This document shows, piece after piece, positions 1 through 6,543 of a stretch of 9,619 bases of DNA (position 1 is the stretch's first letter; each line of letters starts with the position of its first letter). The translations under genes and the position numbers were made by a program. A model generated the notes under the pieces. That model was not told the DNA's origin, did not search any database, and worked only from the letters and a program-made list of their open reading frames with translations. The DNA is from Candidatus Saccharimonadia bacterium (GTDB lineage Bacteria > Patescibacteriota > Saccharimonadia > Saccharimonadales > SZUA-47), in NCBI GenBank assembly GCA_938050265.1, contig CALLJT010000063.1, forward strand, positions 1 through 9,619. The letters are read 5' to 3'.

Positions 1-203
1 TGTTTTGCAGCTGCAGGTAAAAGTGGGTCGAGAGGCTGCCGAAGGCGGCCGCAGAACCTGTACTTAGTGCGGCATCAAGACCTTTTGATTTTCGTTTTGG
101 CGGTCCAAAATGGGACAAATTCAGGATGTCTTAACATCCGCATGAAGCTAAAAACAAAAGTTAATCATGAAAGAGACGGGTGCTAGATAGTATCATTATA
201 GTA
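1..203 (+). other. Non-coding left edge with several hairpins; possibly the 3' end of a structured RNA
   Basis: No convincing gene lies here; the open frames are short and have no recognisable protein. The + strand can fold into consecutive small stems: 34-40 with 44-50 (GC-rich, GAA loop), 74-79 with 84-89 followed by a T-rich run (89-98), 95-100 with 105-110, and 124-129 with 134-139 (tetraloop CTTA). The bases just after the first stem (CAGAACC, then CTTA at 62-65) loosely resemble the 3' conserved block of bacterial RNase P RNA, and the second stem plus T-rich run could be a weak terminator. The bases between CAGAACC and CTTA do not fit the usual P4 pairing, and the upstream part is outside the window, so this is a weak suggestion only. 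A 21-codon frame ending at 67 could instead be the tail of an upstream protein. Confidence 0.25.
191..196 (+). promoter_or_regulatory. Possible -10 box for the DUF2130 gene, leaderless
   Basis: TATCAT lies 7 bases before the ATG at 204, which would put the transcription start at or next to the A of the start codon. No Shine-Dalgarno sequence precedes this ATG. No good -35 is visible at 16-18 bases, so the call is weak on its own and is supported mainly by the same arrangement at other genes in the window. Confidence 0.35.
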
Positions 204-1442
204 ATGAACGAAATCAACTGTCCGCATTGCAAGAAGGCTTTCAAGATCGATGAAGCAGGTTTTGCTGATATCTTAAAACAAGTGCGTACCGCCGAGTTTG
301 ATAAAGAGCTGCATGAACGTCTTACGCTTGCGGAAAAAGAGAAGGTCAGTGCAGTAGAGCTGGCTGAGGAGAAGACCAAAAGCGAGCTGCGTGTGGAGTT
401 TGTCCAGTTGCAAAAACAACTTACAGAGTTACGGGCCGAAAAAGACAATGAGCTGACGAAGCTCAAAGCCCAAGTTGATTCGTCTGAAACCGAAAAGAAG
501 CTGGCCGTTACCGAAGCACTTAGTAGAGTCGAAAAAGAGCGAGACAGCTTAGCAAGTGCGCTCAAAAGCAAAGACACTGAGAAACAACTGCTTGAAGCAT
601 CGCTCAAAGACAAATACGAATCTGAGCTGAAGACCAAAGACGAAATGATTGCCTACTACAAAGAAATGAAGGCGAAGCTCAGTACTAAGATGGTGGGGGA
701 GACACTCGAGCAGCACTGCGAAACAGAGTTTAACAAGCTGCGCGCAACTGCGTTCCCAAACGCCTACTTTGAGAAGGACAACGACGCCAGCGCTGGGACA
801 AAAGGCGACTACATCTACCGCGAAGTTGACGGGCAGGGCAACGAAATCATCAGCATTATGTTCGAAATGAAAAACGAGGGTGATGAGACGGCAACCAAGA
901 AGAAGAATGAAGATTTCCTCAATAAACTAGACGAAGACCGAACCAAGAAAAATTGTGAATACGCAGTGCTCGTCAGCCTCCTCGAAGCTGACAGCGAACT
1001 CTACAATACCGGGATCGTCGACATGTCACACAAGCACCCCAAAACATATGTCATTCGCCCCCAGTTCTTCATACCGATCATCACGCTGCTGCGCAACGCG
1101 GCTATGAATTCTATGCAGTACAAATCTGAACTTGCGCTCGTCAAAGCCCAGAGCATGGATGTTACGAACTTTGAAAACCAACTAGACGACTTCCGCGAAT
1201 CGTTTGGCCGTAGCTACCGGCTTGCTTCAGACAGGTTTCAAGACGCTGTAGCGAACATCGACAAGTCCATAGCCCAACTACAAAAAACCAAAGAAAACCT
1301 GCTCAAGTCTGAGGACCATTACCGCATCGCCAACAACAAAGCAGACGAACTAACCGTCAAAAAACTCACCCGCGGCAACCCCACCATGAAAGCCAAGTTT
1401 GATGAGCTACAAGACCCAAACGCTGCCGAACAGGGAACATAA
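204..1442 (+). CDS. DUF2130 family protein (coiled coil plus predicted PD-(D/E)XK-like nuclease domain)
   Basis: A 412-residue protein matching the DUF2130 layout. Residues 1-30 hold a CPHC motif (Cys6, Cys9) and the typical KxFKIDE..G...ILKQVR start. Residues about 30-160 are rich in Glu, Lys and Leu and should form a long coiled coil. The conserved domain follows at about 160-300: GETLEQHCETEF, then KGDY (Asp202), then FEMKNE (Glu221, Lys223). The spaced Asp and ExK pair looks like a PD-(D/E)XK nuclease core. A second helical, probably coiled, stretch fills about 310-385. I chose ATG 204 because family members begin close to the CPHC motif; an in-frame GTG at 180 would add eight unrelated hydrophobic residues behind only a weak AAGAGA. 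Biological role is unknown; a DNA-acting role is inferred from the motif. It has a single CxxC, so a complete zinc site is not evident in one chain. Confidence 0.85.
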   Translation: MNEINCPHCKKAFKIDEAGFADILKQVRTAEFDKELHERLTLAEKEKVSAVELAEEKTKSELRVEFVQLQKQLTELRAEKDNELTKLKAQVDSSETEKKLAVTEALSRVEKERDSLASALKSKDTEKQLLEASLKDKYESELKTKDEMIAYYKEMKAKLSTKMVGETLEQHCETEFNKLRATAFPNAYFEKDNDASAGTKGDYIYREVDGQGNEIISIMFEMKNEGDETATKKKNEDFLNKLDEDRTKKNCEYAVLVSLLEADSELYNTGIVDMSHKHPKTYVIRPQFFIPIITLLRNAAMNSMQYKSELALVKAQSMDVTNFENQLDDFRESFGRSYRLASDRFQDAVANIDKSIAQLQKTKENLLKSEDHYRIANNKADELTVKKLTRGNPTMKAKFDELQDPNAAEQGT

Positions 1443-1481
1443 GCAATAGTGAAGCATCAGCAACCCCACGCAAGAAAATAT

Positions 1482-1510
1482 TTTAGAGCAAATATGCATT
1501 GCTGGTAAAC
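1482..1510 (+). promoter_or_regulatory. Promoter for the gene at 1518, leaderless
   Basis: TTTAGA (1482-1487) and TAAACT (1505-1510) are 17 bases apart, each matching four of six sigma-70 consensus bases, and a TG at 1502-1503 makes an extended -10. Seven bases separate the -10 from the ATG, so transcription would begin at the start codon. No SD is present. Confidence 0.45.
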
Positions 1511-1517
1511 TGTAGGC

Positions 1518-1988
1518 ATGAGCAGTAACATCGATTTCGCAAGGAATTTGGTTAAAGGCAAGATTGCCGAGACCGTCTTTGCGCAGATGCTGCGTGAGAC
1601 GGGAGAATTTACAGTACTCGAATTCGGATACGAGAAAATTATTCCTGACCTAGTCGGACAGGGCTATGAAGAAAATGGCGAGCTAGTAGAAACGTTGCGC
1701 ACTGCGCCTGACTTTGCCGTTATTAACCATGCAACCAGAGAAGTGCGCCTTATTGAAGTTAAGTACATGCATACACTAAGCAAAACGTATGCACTCAAAG
1801 ATGCCGAACGCATGCACAAATCCTGGAACCCGTCATATCTGTTTATTGCTACGAGGCAGGGGTTCTTTTTTGACGAAATTACAAAGATTATTGAAAACGA
1901 GGGCGACATAACACCACTCAAGCACTCGCAAATCCCAGAAAAACTCCAAGCCAACTATCTCAAAATCCTTCAAGACTTCGAACCGTAG
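1518..1988 (+). CDS. Small PD-(D/E)XK nuclease-like protein, conserved hypothetical style
   Basis: A 156-residue soluble protein with no signal peptide or membrane segment. It has the order expected of a restriction-endonuclease-like fold: an N-terminal helix with GKIAETVF (Glu18), a strand holding APDF (Asp65), and a strand ending in LIEVKYM with Glu80-x-Lys82. This Asp...ExK spacing is the active-site signature of PD-(D/E)XK enzymes. The rest has alternating helices and strands (YLFIATRQGFFF near 107-118). The size suits a stand-alone single-domain nuclease-fold protein, which could act on DNA repair or simply bind nucleic acid; no methylase or partner gene lies nearby, so a restriction system is not supported. 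It follows the DUF2130 gene by 75 bases but appears to have its own promoter. The family assignment comes from motifs, not from a named homologue. Confidence 0.75.
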   Translation: MSSNIDFARNLVKGKIAETVFAQMLRETGEFTVLEFGYEKIIPDLVGQGYEENGELVETLRTAPDFAVINHATREVRLIEVKYMHTLSKTYALKDAERMHKSWNPSYLFIATRQGFFFDEITKIIENEGDITPLKHSQIPEKLQANYLKILQDFEP

Positions 1989-2088
1989 CGCCTGCAAAAT
2001 GCATGTTTACTCTGTTAAGAAACACCTGCGCGAAAGCTGTACCCGTACATGCAACAAATGCTCACGTATTCAGTTATCAATCATGCGG

Positions 2089-2286
2089 CTACGCATCTTT
2101 GAGCGAGCTGTCGGCTTCGTCGATCATCTCCAGGATGCGGGTAGAGCGTTCAGCGGTTTCTTCGTCGCTCATGATGTCAAATGTAGGGCCGTTGGTCTGC
2201 TGGCGCCTGGCTTCGCTAGTTTTTAAGTCACGTACGTCGTCAGCTGTATGTGGATCTGTTTCGCTACCTGGATCGTCTGTGTTCAT
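2089..2286 (-). CDS. Small acidic protein, hypothetical
   Basis: A 65-residue, strongly acidic protein (many Asp and Glu throughout). The first half is polar and probably disordered (NTDDPGSETDPHTADD); the second half, from about residue 38, looks like an amphipathic helix (MSDEETAERSTRILEMIDEAD). No known domain is recognised. The frame stays open upstream to 2409, but I take ATG 2286 because AGAGG stands seven bases before it, a plausible -10 lies at 2323-2328, and the extra upstream residues are Cys- and His-rich and unlike the body. It is divergent from the small membrane protein at 2393 and convergent with the gene ending at 1988. A small gene call of this kind could be wrong. Confidence 0.55.
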   Translation of the reverse strand: MNTDDPGSETDPHTADDVRDLKTSEARRQQTNGPTFDIMSDEETAERSTRILEMIDEADSSLKDA

Positions 2287-2322
2287 CTGAAGCCTCTTGT
2301 TGCGCACGTTATTGATAGCTCC

Positions 2323-2351
2323 AGTATAGACTGCGGCGCACGGCGAAGCAA
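2323..2351 (-). promoter_or_regulatory. Promoter for the small acidic gene
   Basis: On the minus strand TTGCTT (2346-2351) is followed after 17 bases by TATACT (2323-2328), which matches five of six -10 consensus bases. The expected start near 2316 gives a leader of about 30 bases that includes the AGAGG ribosome site. It sits back to back with the -10 box of the gene at 2393. Confidence 0.4.
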
Positions 2352-2378
2352 AACATACCGATAACACCTGATGTAGCC

Positions 2379-2384
2379 TATAAT
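2379..2384 (+). promoter_or_regulatory. Consensus -10 box for the gene at 2393, leaderless
   Basis: TATAAT is a perfect -10 hexamer eight bases before the ATG at 2393, so the transcript would begin within a base or two of the start codon. No SD is visible and no convincing -35 is found. This is the clearest leaderless arrangement in the window. Confidence 0.55.
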
Positions 2385-2392
2385 GGGACATT

Positions 2393-2638
2393 ATGAAGCA
2401 GTCCGACAATCAGCTTGGCCGGTATTTTCAAAAACCCAACCTACCGATCATCGTCTGGATCGCTGCTACGCTCGCAGCCAAAATTACGGACGGCACCGCC
2501 CAAAAATTGTTCGACGACGTTGCGTTTGGAGCGCTCTTCACCTGGGCGTGGCTTGAAATATTCCAGGGCACAAACACATTCCGCCGCGCTCTTGGAGCTA
2601 CGATACTTGGGCTCACGCTCTATGCACGCCTCGTCTGA
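2393..2638 (+). CDS. Small hydrophobic membrane protein, conserved hypothetical style
   Basis: An 81-residue protein with a short polar N-terminus (about 1-15) and three hydrophobic stretches: about 17-31 (LPIIVWIAATLAA), 43-58 (VAFGALFTWAWLEIF) and 66-80 (ALGATILGLTLYARL). The central Phe/Trp-rich segment and the FRRAL turn after it suggest a small integral membrane protein. I recall similar small proteins from CPR genomes but know no function for them. The start is fixed by the consensus -10 directly upstream. It converges on the DUF1697 gene, 38 bases away. Composition and codon use look like its neighbours. Confidence 0.7.
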   Translation: MKQSDNQLGRYFQKPNLPIIVWIAATLAAKITDGTAQKLFDDVAFGALFTWAWLEIFQGTNTFRRALGATILGLTLYARLV

Positions 2639-2676
2639 TCCCGTGTGTGTCATATGCATTAGTTAGGGGAATCCAG

Positions 2677-3219
2677 TTAATCAGAACTGATGAGTTCTGT
2701 AATTTTCCTGAAGGTGTTGACGTTGCGAATGGTCATCTGTTTGTACAGCTTCGTGCCGACCAGTTTCTGCATACCACTTTTAGTTTGGTTTTGTCTAGAA
2801 ACAGACCAGAGCAGGGTACCTGGCACATATATGACACTATCGATGCCGTCTTTGATCTGGATTTTGTCTACGACGTCTGGTGAATCAACTTCGTCCCACA
2901 AAAACATGACGTCCGACTTCATAGTATCTGGCTCATTAGTCCAGTTGACGGGAAGGGCGTCAGCAACAGACTGAATCTCGTCCTGGGAACGCACGAGAGC
3001 TCGAATCTCCAGTCCAAAATCTTCGCTCATCAGAGACTCAATAGTCTGCACGAGCTGGCCACGCGTTCTCTTGGTGTCTGTAAAGAAAATATTCCCGGTG
3101 TTGATATAGGTAGAAACGTCTTCGAACCCGCGCTTTTCAAACGATGCCTTGAGTAGCTTCATGTCGACCTTGTTCTTCCCGCCGACGTTGATCCCGCGCA
3201 GCAGCGCTACATATTTCAT
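2677..3219 (-). CDS. DUF1697 family protein
   Basis: A 180-residue cytosolic protein matching DUF1697 almost from end to end. The N-terminus MKYVALLRGINVGGKN is the family's hallmark, followed by DMKLLKASFEKRGF, then STYINTGNIFF at about residues 41-51. The C-terminal part has the usual MFLWDEV near 106-112, YVPGTLLWSVSR near 131-142, and MTIRNVNTFRKI near 162-173. Length is typical and no break is seen. The biochemical role of the family is not established. The gene is convergent with the small membrane gene at its 3' end and divergent from the ABC-F gene at its 5' end, so it is a single-gene unit. Confidence 0.93.
   Translation of the reverse strand: MKYVALLRGINVGGKNKVDMKLLKASFEKRGFEDVSTYINTGNIFFTDTKRTRGQLVQTIESLMSEDFGLEIRALVRSQDEIQSVADALPVNWTNEPDTMKSDVMFLWDEVDSPDVVDKIQIKDGIDSVIYVPGTLLWSVSRQNQTKSGMQKLVGTKLYKQMTIRNVNTFRKITELISSD
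2682..2706 (+). terminator. Weak intrinsic terminator candidate after the gene ending at 2638
   Basis: CAGAAC (2682-2687) pairs with GTTCTG (2694-2699) around a six-base loop, and TAATTTT follows on the + strand. The stem is short and lies inside the last codons of the convergent DUF1697 gene. The minus-strand reading has no T-run, so it would not serve that gene. Confidence 0.3.
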
Positions 3220-3225
3220 GCTCCA

Positions 3226-3234
3226 AGCTTACCA
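3226..3234 (-). promoter_or_regulatory. Possible extended -10 for the DUF1697 gene, leaderless
   Basis: Read on the minus strand the element is TGGTAAGCT, six bases before the ATG at 3219. It closely resembles TGGTAAACT before the gene at 1518. A GGAGC directly abuts the ATG, which is too close to be a normal SD. The -10 hexamer itself matches only three of six bases. Confidence 0.35.
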
Positions 3235-3320
3235 AAGACCACGTGTAGTCGTAAAACCTACCCCACACTCACACGAGGATCAATCTGTTATTACAGAGAT
3301 AAAAAATTGAATTACTGGTA

Positions 3321-3329
3321 TGCTATAAC
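3321..3329 (+). promoter_or_regulatory. Extended -10 promoter for the ABC-F gene, leaderless
   Basis: TGCTATAAC has the TGn extension and five of six -10 bases. Five bases separate it from the ATG at 3335, and there is no SD. A short dyad, TCTGT (3284-3288) and ACAGA (3293-3297), lies about 40-50 bases upstream of the start and could be a regulator site, but it is only five bases per arm. Confidence 0.5.
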
Positions 3330-3334
3330 AACAT

Positions 3335-4981
3335 ATGATTGCGAGTGTATCAATTAATCACAAGGCATTTGGGGATAAGACGTTATATACGGGCTTGGAG
3401 TTTCGGCTGCAAAAAGGCGAAAAAGTCGGAATCATCGGCACAAACGGCTGCGGCAAGTCTACGCTGTTTAACCTCATAACCGGCGATGACACTGACTACG
3501 ACGGCGAGATCCATATCAAAAAAGGCATGGTAGTTGTTTCAACCCAACAAGAACACACGCACAACACAGAAGAAAAAGTACTCGAATACATCACACAGGG
3601 TCTACCAGAGTTTGCCGAGCTTGCCCACACGATCCACACACTTCCAGATACCATGGGCACAAACCAGAAGAAGCTACAGCGCTATTCTGATGCGCTCGAA
3701 CGGTTCACGGACCTGGGGTATTTCGAGATAGAGTCCGCACTTGAATCTGTCTTGTCAGCGTATCAACTACCGGACGACGTCCTCGAACGTACGTTCACGA
3801 CGCTCAGTGGTGGCCAGAAACGCATTATCGAACTAGTCAAAGTACAGCAAGCTCGTTCGCATATCTGCCTCATCGACGAACCGACCAACCACATGGATAC
3901 CGTGGCAAAAGACAAGTTTATTGCCTGGATGCGGCAGAGCGACAGCTGCATCGCGGTCATCACGCACGACCGAGACGTACTCAAAAACGTCGACCGCGTC
4001 ATAGAGCTGCGCGACGGAAAAGCCTATTCATACAACGGCAACTACGATGCGTACCTGCGTACACACACCAACAGAGTAGGCTCAGAGGTCAACGAGTTTG
4101 AGATCGTCAAACGTCGTATGCAAAACCTGCGTGACGATGTCGTGCGGTTCAAACGGCTCAAAGAACGAGCCAGAAACCCAGGCACGATCAGACGGTTCAA
4201 ATCACTACAGAACAAAGCGGAGCAGGAGCTCGCGGAACTCGAGCAGAGAGACAAGCCAACATTCTGGATCGATAAAGAATCTGCCAAAGGTCTATCTACC
4301 AAACTATCTGACGCATATTCAGAGCATAAATCACGCACCATCACGATCCGCTCAAAAGCGCAAGAGTCTACCGACCGACTAATCGTCAAGGTGCACAACC
4401 TGTCACTCGGCTACGACGAGCCGCTGTTCGACCGCGTGACGTTTGATGTCCGCGAAGGCGAACGACTACATATCGCTGGACGAAACGGGCGGGGTAAAAC
4501 AACACTCCTCAACTGCATCATCAACACCTGGAACGACACCCGTCCCGATGCGAAGATATACGACGGTGTCGTTGACGTCGCATCTGGTGTCACGATCGGT
4601 GTATACGAACAAGAAATCGCTGCATCACGAGTCGCTATGACGCTGTCAGAGGCAATTTCTGACACGCTGATGTCGCACGATATCGCAGTAACCGATCAAA
4701 AAATCCGCAGCCTCATGAGCGACTACCTGTTTAATCCTGTGTCCGATTTCGATAGACCAGTAGAACTGCTGAGCGGTGGACAAAAAGCTCGGCTACAGCT
4801 CATCAACATGATGGCTCAAAACCCCAACCTACTGATACTAGACGAGCCGACTAACCACCTAGACCTCCCGAGCATCGAAGAACTCGAGACTATGCTGCAA
4901 GACTACCACGGAGCGGTCATGTACGTATCGCACGACAGCTACTTCTCCCACAACCTCCAAGCTAAGACTCTCCAGCTCTAA
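3335..4981 (+). CDS. ABC-F family ATPase (ribosome-associated type)
   Basis: A 548-residue protein with two ABC ATPase domains in one chain and no membrane segments, which is the ABC-F layout. Domain 1 has Walker A GTNGCGKST (35-43), signature LSGGQ (157-161), Walker B ending DEPTNHMD (181-188) and the switch histidine in THD (210-212). A charged, helical linker rich in Arg and Lys fills about 247-345. Domain 2 has Walker A GRNGRGKTT (382-390), LSGGQ (479-483), DEPTNHLD (503-510) and SHD (532-534). Both catalytic glutamates (182, 504) are present, so it should hydrolyse ATP. ABC-F proteins bind the ribosomal E site and act on stalled or antibiotic-bound ribosomes; which subfamily this belongs to, and whether it gives antibiotic protection, cannot be told here. 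It begins at a probable leaderless start and is followed by the FecR-domain gene after a promoter-bearing gap. Confidence 0.93.
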   Translation: MIASVSINHKAFGDKTLYTGLEFRLQKGEKVGIIGTNGCGKSTLFNLITGDDTDYDGEIHIKKGMVVVSTQQEHTHNTEEKVLEYITQGLPEFAELAHTIHTLPDTMGTNQKKLQRYSDALERFTDLGYFEIESALESVLSAYQLPDDVLERTFTTLSGGQKRIIELVKVQQARSHICLIDEPTNHMDTVAKDKFIAWMRQSDSCIAVITHDRDVLKNVDRVIELRDGKAYSYNGNYDAYLRTHTNRVGSEVNEFEIVKRRMQNLRDDVVRFKRLKERARNPGTIRRFKSLQNKAEQELAELEQRDKPTFWIDKESAKGLSTKLSDAYSEHKSRTITIRSKAQESTDRLIVKVHNLSLGYDEPLFDRVTFDVREGERLHIAGRNGRGKTTLLNCIINTWNDTRPDAKIYDGVVDVASGVTIGVYEQEIAASRVAMTLSEAISDTLMSHDIAVTDQKIRSLMSDYLFNPVSDFDRPVELLSGGQKARLQLINMMAQNPNLLILDEPTNHLDLPSIEELETMLQDYHGAVMYVSHDSYFSHNLQAKTLQL

Positions 4982-4990
4982 TACTCCAAC

Positions 4991-5011
4991 TGCTCATTGC
5001 TCATTGCTCAT
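4991..5011 (+). repeat. Three tandem copies of TGCTCAT
   Basis: The 7-base unit TGCTCAT occurs three times without interruption (4991-4997, 4998-5004, 5005-5011) in the gap between the ABC-F and FecR-domain genes. The array overlaps the probable -35 of the FecR-domain gene. A change in copy number would move the -35 relative to the -10, or the copies could be a regulator site. Confidence 0.9.
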
Positions 5012-5024
5012 AATATAGTATACT
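4997..5024 (+). promoter_or_regulatory. Promoter for the FecR-domain gene
   Basis: TATACT (5019-5024) matches five of six -10 bases. TTGCTC (4997-5002), part of the tandem repeat, lies 16 bases upstream and gives the TTG of a -35. Transcription would start near 5031, leaving a leader of about 25 bases that contains the SD at 5046-5053. Confidence 0.45.
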
Positions 5025-5045
5025 GATCCTCATAGTGTTTCTTAT

Positions 5046-5053
5046 GGGAGGGG
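5046..5053 (+). promoter_or_regulatory. Ribosome binding site that fixes the FecR-domain start
   Basis: GGGAGGGG ends two bases before the ATG at 5056. It is the strongest purine-rich site near this start and favours 5056 over the in-frame GTG 5035 and ATG 5044, both of which have no SD. The spacing is rather short. Confidence 0.5.
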
Positions 5054-5055
5054 AC

Positions 5056-6450
5056 ATGGTAGATAGAGCAACAGGCATTATTGCGTGGGCACGTAAGCTC
5101 GTAACAGGCGAAGACCGCAACAAGGTATTAGTGTACGCACTCATAGGACTACTTATCCTGACTGCGGGCGCTTCATCACTATTTCGTGGTACAACGACTC
5201 CGGTGGATCTCCAAGCAGAAACAAACGGCGATACAGCAGAAATCGACACAAGTGCACTCGACCCTGCTGACATACTAGGTGCAACAATCAGCATCATCGA
5301 CGGCACCGTCGAATACAAAACTGACGGCGACTGGAACGCTGCATCCGTAGGGCTAGATATCACGCCCGGCATGAGCATTCGCACGGTTGGCGCAGCTTCT
5401 CGAACCGCGGTTGAGATCGACGACAACAGTATAGTGAGGCTCGATGCCAGTACTGAAGTACTGTTCGAAACACTCACTGAGTCACGCATACTCCTGGTGC
5501 AGGACAGTGGCTACATATATCATCGAGTCGCCTCGTCAGGGTCGCGCATATACGGCGTACAGTCGAAAAACGCACAGTACCAAGTAGAGGGCACTGCGTT
5601 TCGCACCGCTGCGACTGGCGATGAAGAGTCTATAGAGATATTCCACGGTAGCGTCAAAGACGTCACACAGAACATTACAGGTACAGCAGGCGATAAGATC
5701 ATCGTCAAAAGCTTCGCTGACCCGAGCAAAGACGGTACAACCCAGCCACTGAGCCTCCAGGCGATCAAAGACGACCGGTTTATTACGTGGAACCGTTCAC
5801 TTGACCTCGAAAACGACACCTACAAAACACTTCTTGGGTTCCTCGCTGACTACGAAGGTCCTGTTTTGACCATTAGCGACCCCACACCAAGCAGCTCGAT
5901 CACTCTGGGCGCAGATGCCACAAAAGGCGTCGTCCAGATCAAAGGATCAACCGAATCATCAGCACAGCTGACCGTACGGGCCAAGTCAATACAGGGCAGC
6001 AGTGCCGTTTCAGTCAAAATAAATGACGACGGCAGCTTCGTCACACCTGAGCTTGCCGGGCCACTTGGTAACTCCGTGTTCGAGTTCGTTGCTACCGATG
6101 CAAAAGGCAATAAAACCTGGCAGACAGTAAGCTACATATTTGAAAAAGAAACAGTCACGCAAGAGCAGGGGATTATCCTGACCGTTGACGACACTTCAGA
6201 CGCGGACAGTTTCGAACTGCAGTGGGGACTCATCGGCATGACAACACCAGACGGCGTCTACATCCTGTCAGGCGACACACCAGGACTGACGTACCCGGAA
6301 AACGCACTCCAACGCGATCGAGGTTCGTCGTTCGGGCTGTTCCCCGCAGAAGACTACACAGACACGTACTTCTCCGTCTGTAGGTACGACGAATCGTCTG
6401 ATTCGTGCGATGTATACAGCAACGAACTTATGCCTGTTGTCACTCCATAG
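5056..6450 (+). CDS. Membrane-anchored FecR-domain protein with Ig-like and C-terminal domains
   Basis: A 464-residue protein. Residues 1-23 are cytosolic and basic (Arg and Lys), 24-41 form one membrane helix (VLVYALIGLLILTAGASS), and the rest should lie outside. A FecR domain spans about 75-205: TPGMSIRTVGAASRTAVEID, then SIVRLDASTEV, then YQVEGTAFRT and IEIFHGSVKDV are its typical pieces. About 270-365 resembles a bacterial Ig-like domain (ISDPTPSSSITL ... VKINDDGSF ... VFEFVATDAKGNK). The last part, about 372-464, is an unrecognised beta-rich domain with two close cysteines (442, 451) that could form a disulfide. Classical FecR proteins are sensors that control FecI sigma factors, but no FecI or TonB receptor is nearby and the cytosolic part is too short for a normal anti-sigma domain. 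A cell-surface structural or binding role is therefore more likely (inference). Confidence 0.82.
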   Translation: MVDRATGIIAWARKLVTGEDRNKVLVYALIGLLILTAGASSLFRGTTTPVDLQAETNGDTAEIDTSALDPADILGATISIIDGTVEYKTDGDWNAASVGLDITPGMSIRTVGAASRTAVEIDDNSIVRLDASTEVLFETLTESRILLVQDSGYIYHRVASSGSRIYGVQSKNAQYQVEGTAFRTAATGDEESIEIFHGSVKDVTQNITGTAGDKIIVKSFADPSKDGTTQPLSLQAIKDDRFITWNRSLDLENDTYKTLLGFLADYEGPVLTISDPTPSSSITLGADATKGVVQIKGSTESSAQLTVRAKSIQGSSAVSVKINDDGSFVTPELAGPLGNSVFEFVATDAKGNKTWQTVSYIFEKETVTQEQGIILTVDDTSDADSFELQWGLIGMTTPDGVYILSGDTPGLTYPENALQRDRGSSFGLFPAEDYTDTYFSVCRYDESSDSCDVYSNELMPVVTP

Positions 6451-6484
6451 CATAGAAGCAACGAGTAACGAAAGAAACTCGCAC

Positions 6485-6519
6485 AAAAAAACACCCGGCT
6501 GGTACAACCAAACCGGGTG
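6485..6519 (-). terminator. Intrinsic terminator of the aquaporin gene
   Basis: On the minus strand a perfect seven-base GC-rich stem (6513-6519 with 6492-6498) with an inner TGGT/ACCA helix is followed at once by seven T residues (A7 at 6485-6491 on the + strand). It lies 25 bases after the aquaporin stop. A second small hairpin (6525-6544) touches the stop codon. The + strand reading has no T-run, so the convergent FecR-domain gene is not clearly served. Confidence 0.8.
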
Positions 6520-6543
6520 CATCTGTCGTACGAAACGTACCGA

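Noticed and set aside
161..637. 158-residue Ser/Phe-rich frame on the minus strand
   Set aside because: It is antisense to the coiled-coil part of the DUF2130 gene; the Ser, Leu and Phe bias is the mirror of Glu/Lys codons, with no start signal.
204..1988. Restriction-modification or defence operon made of the two nuclease-like genes
   Set aside because: No methylase, helicase or specificity subunit is nearby and each gene seems to have its own promoter; kept only as a linked-motif observation.
2287..2409. N-terminal extension of the small acidic protein up to ATG 2409
   Set aside because: It would cover the divergent promoter region and the added residues are Cys/His-rich and unlike the acidic body; ATG 2286 has an AGAGG site and a suitable promoter.
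3335..4981. ABC-F gene as an antibiotic-resistance determinant
   Set aside because: The two-domain layout fits housekeeping ABC-F members equally well, and no transfer signs or resistance genes lie around it.
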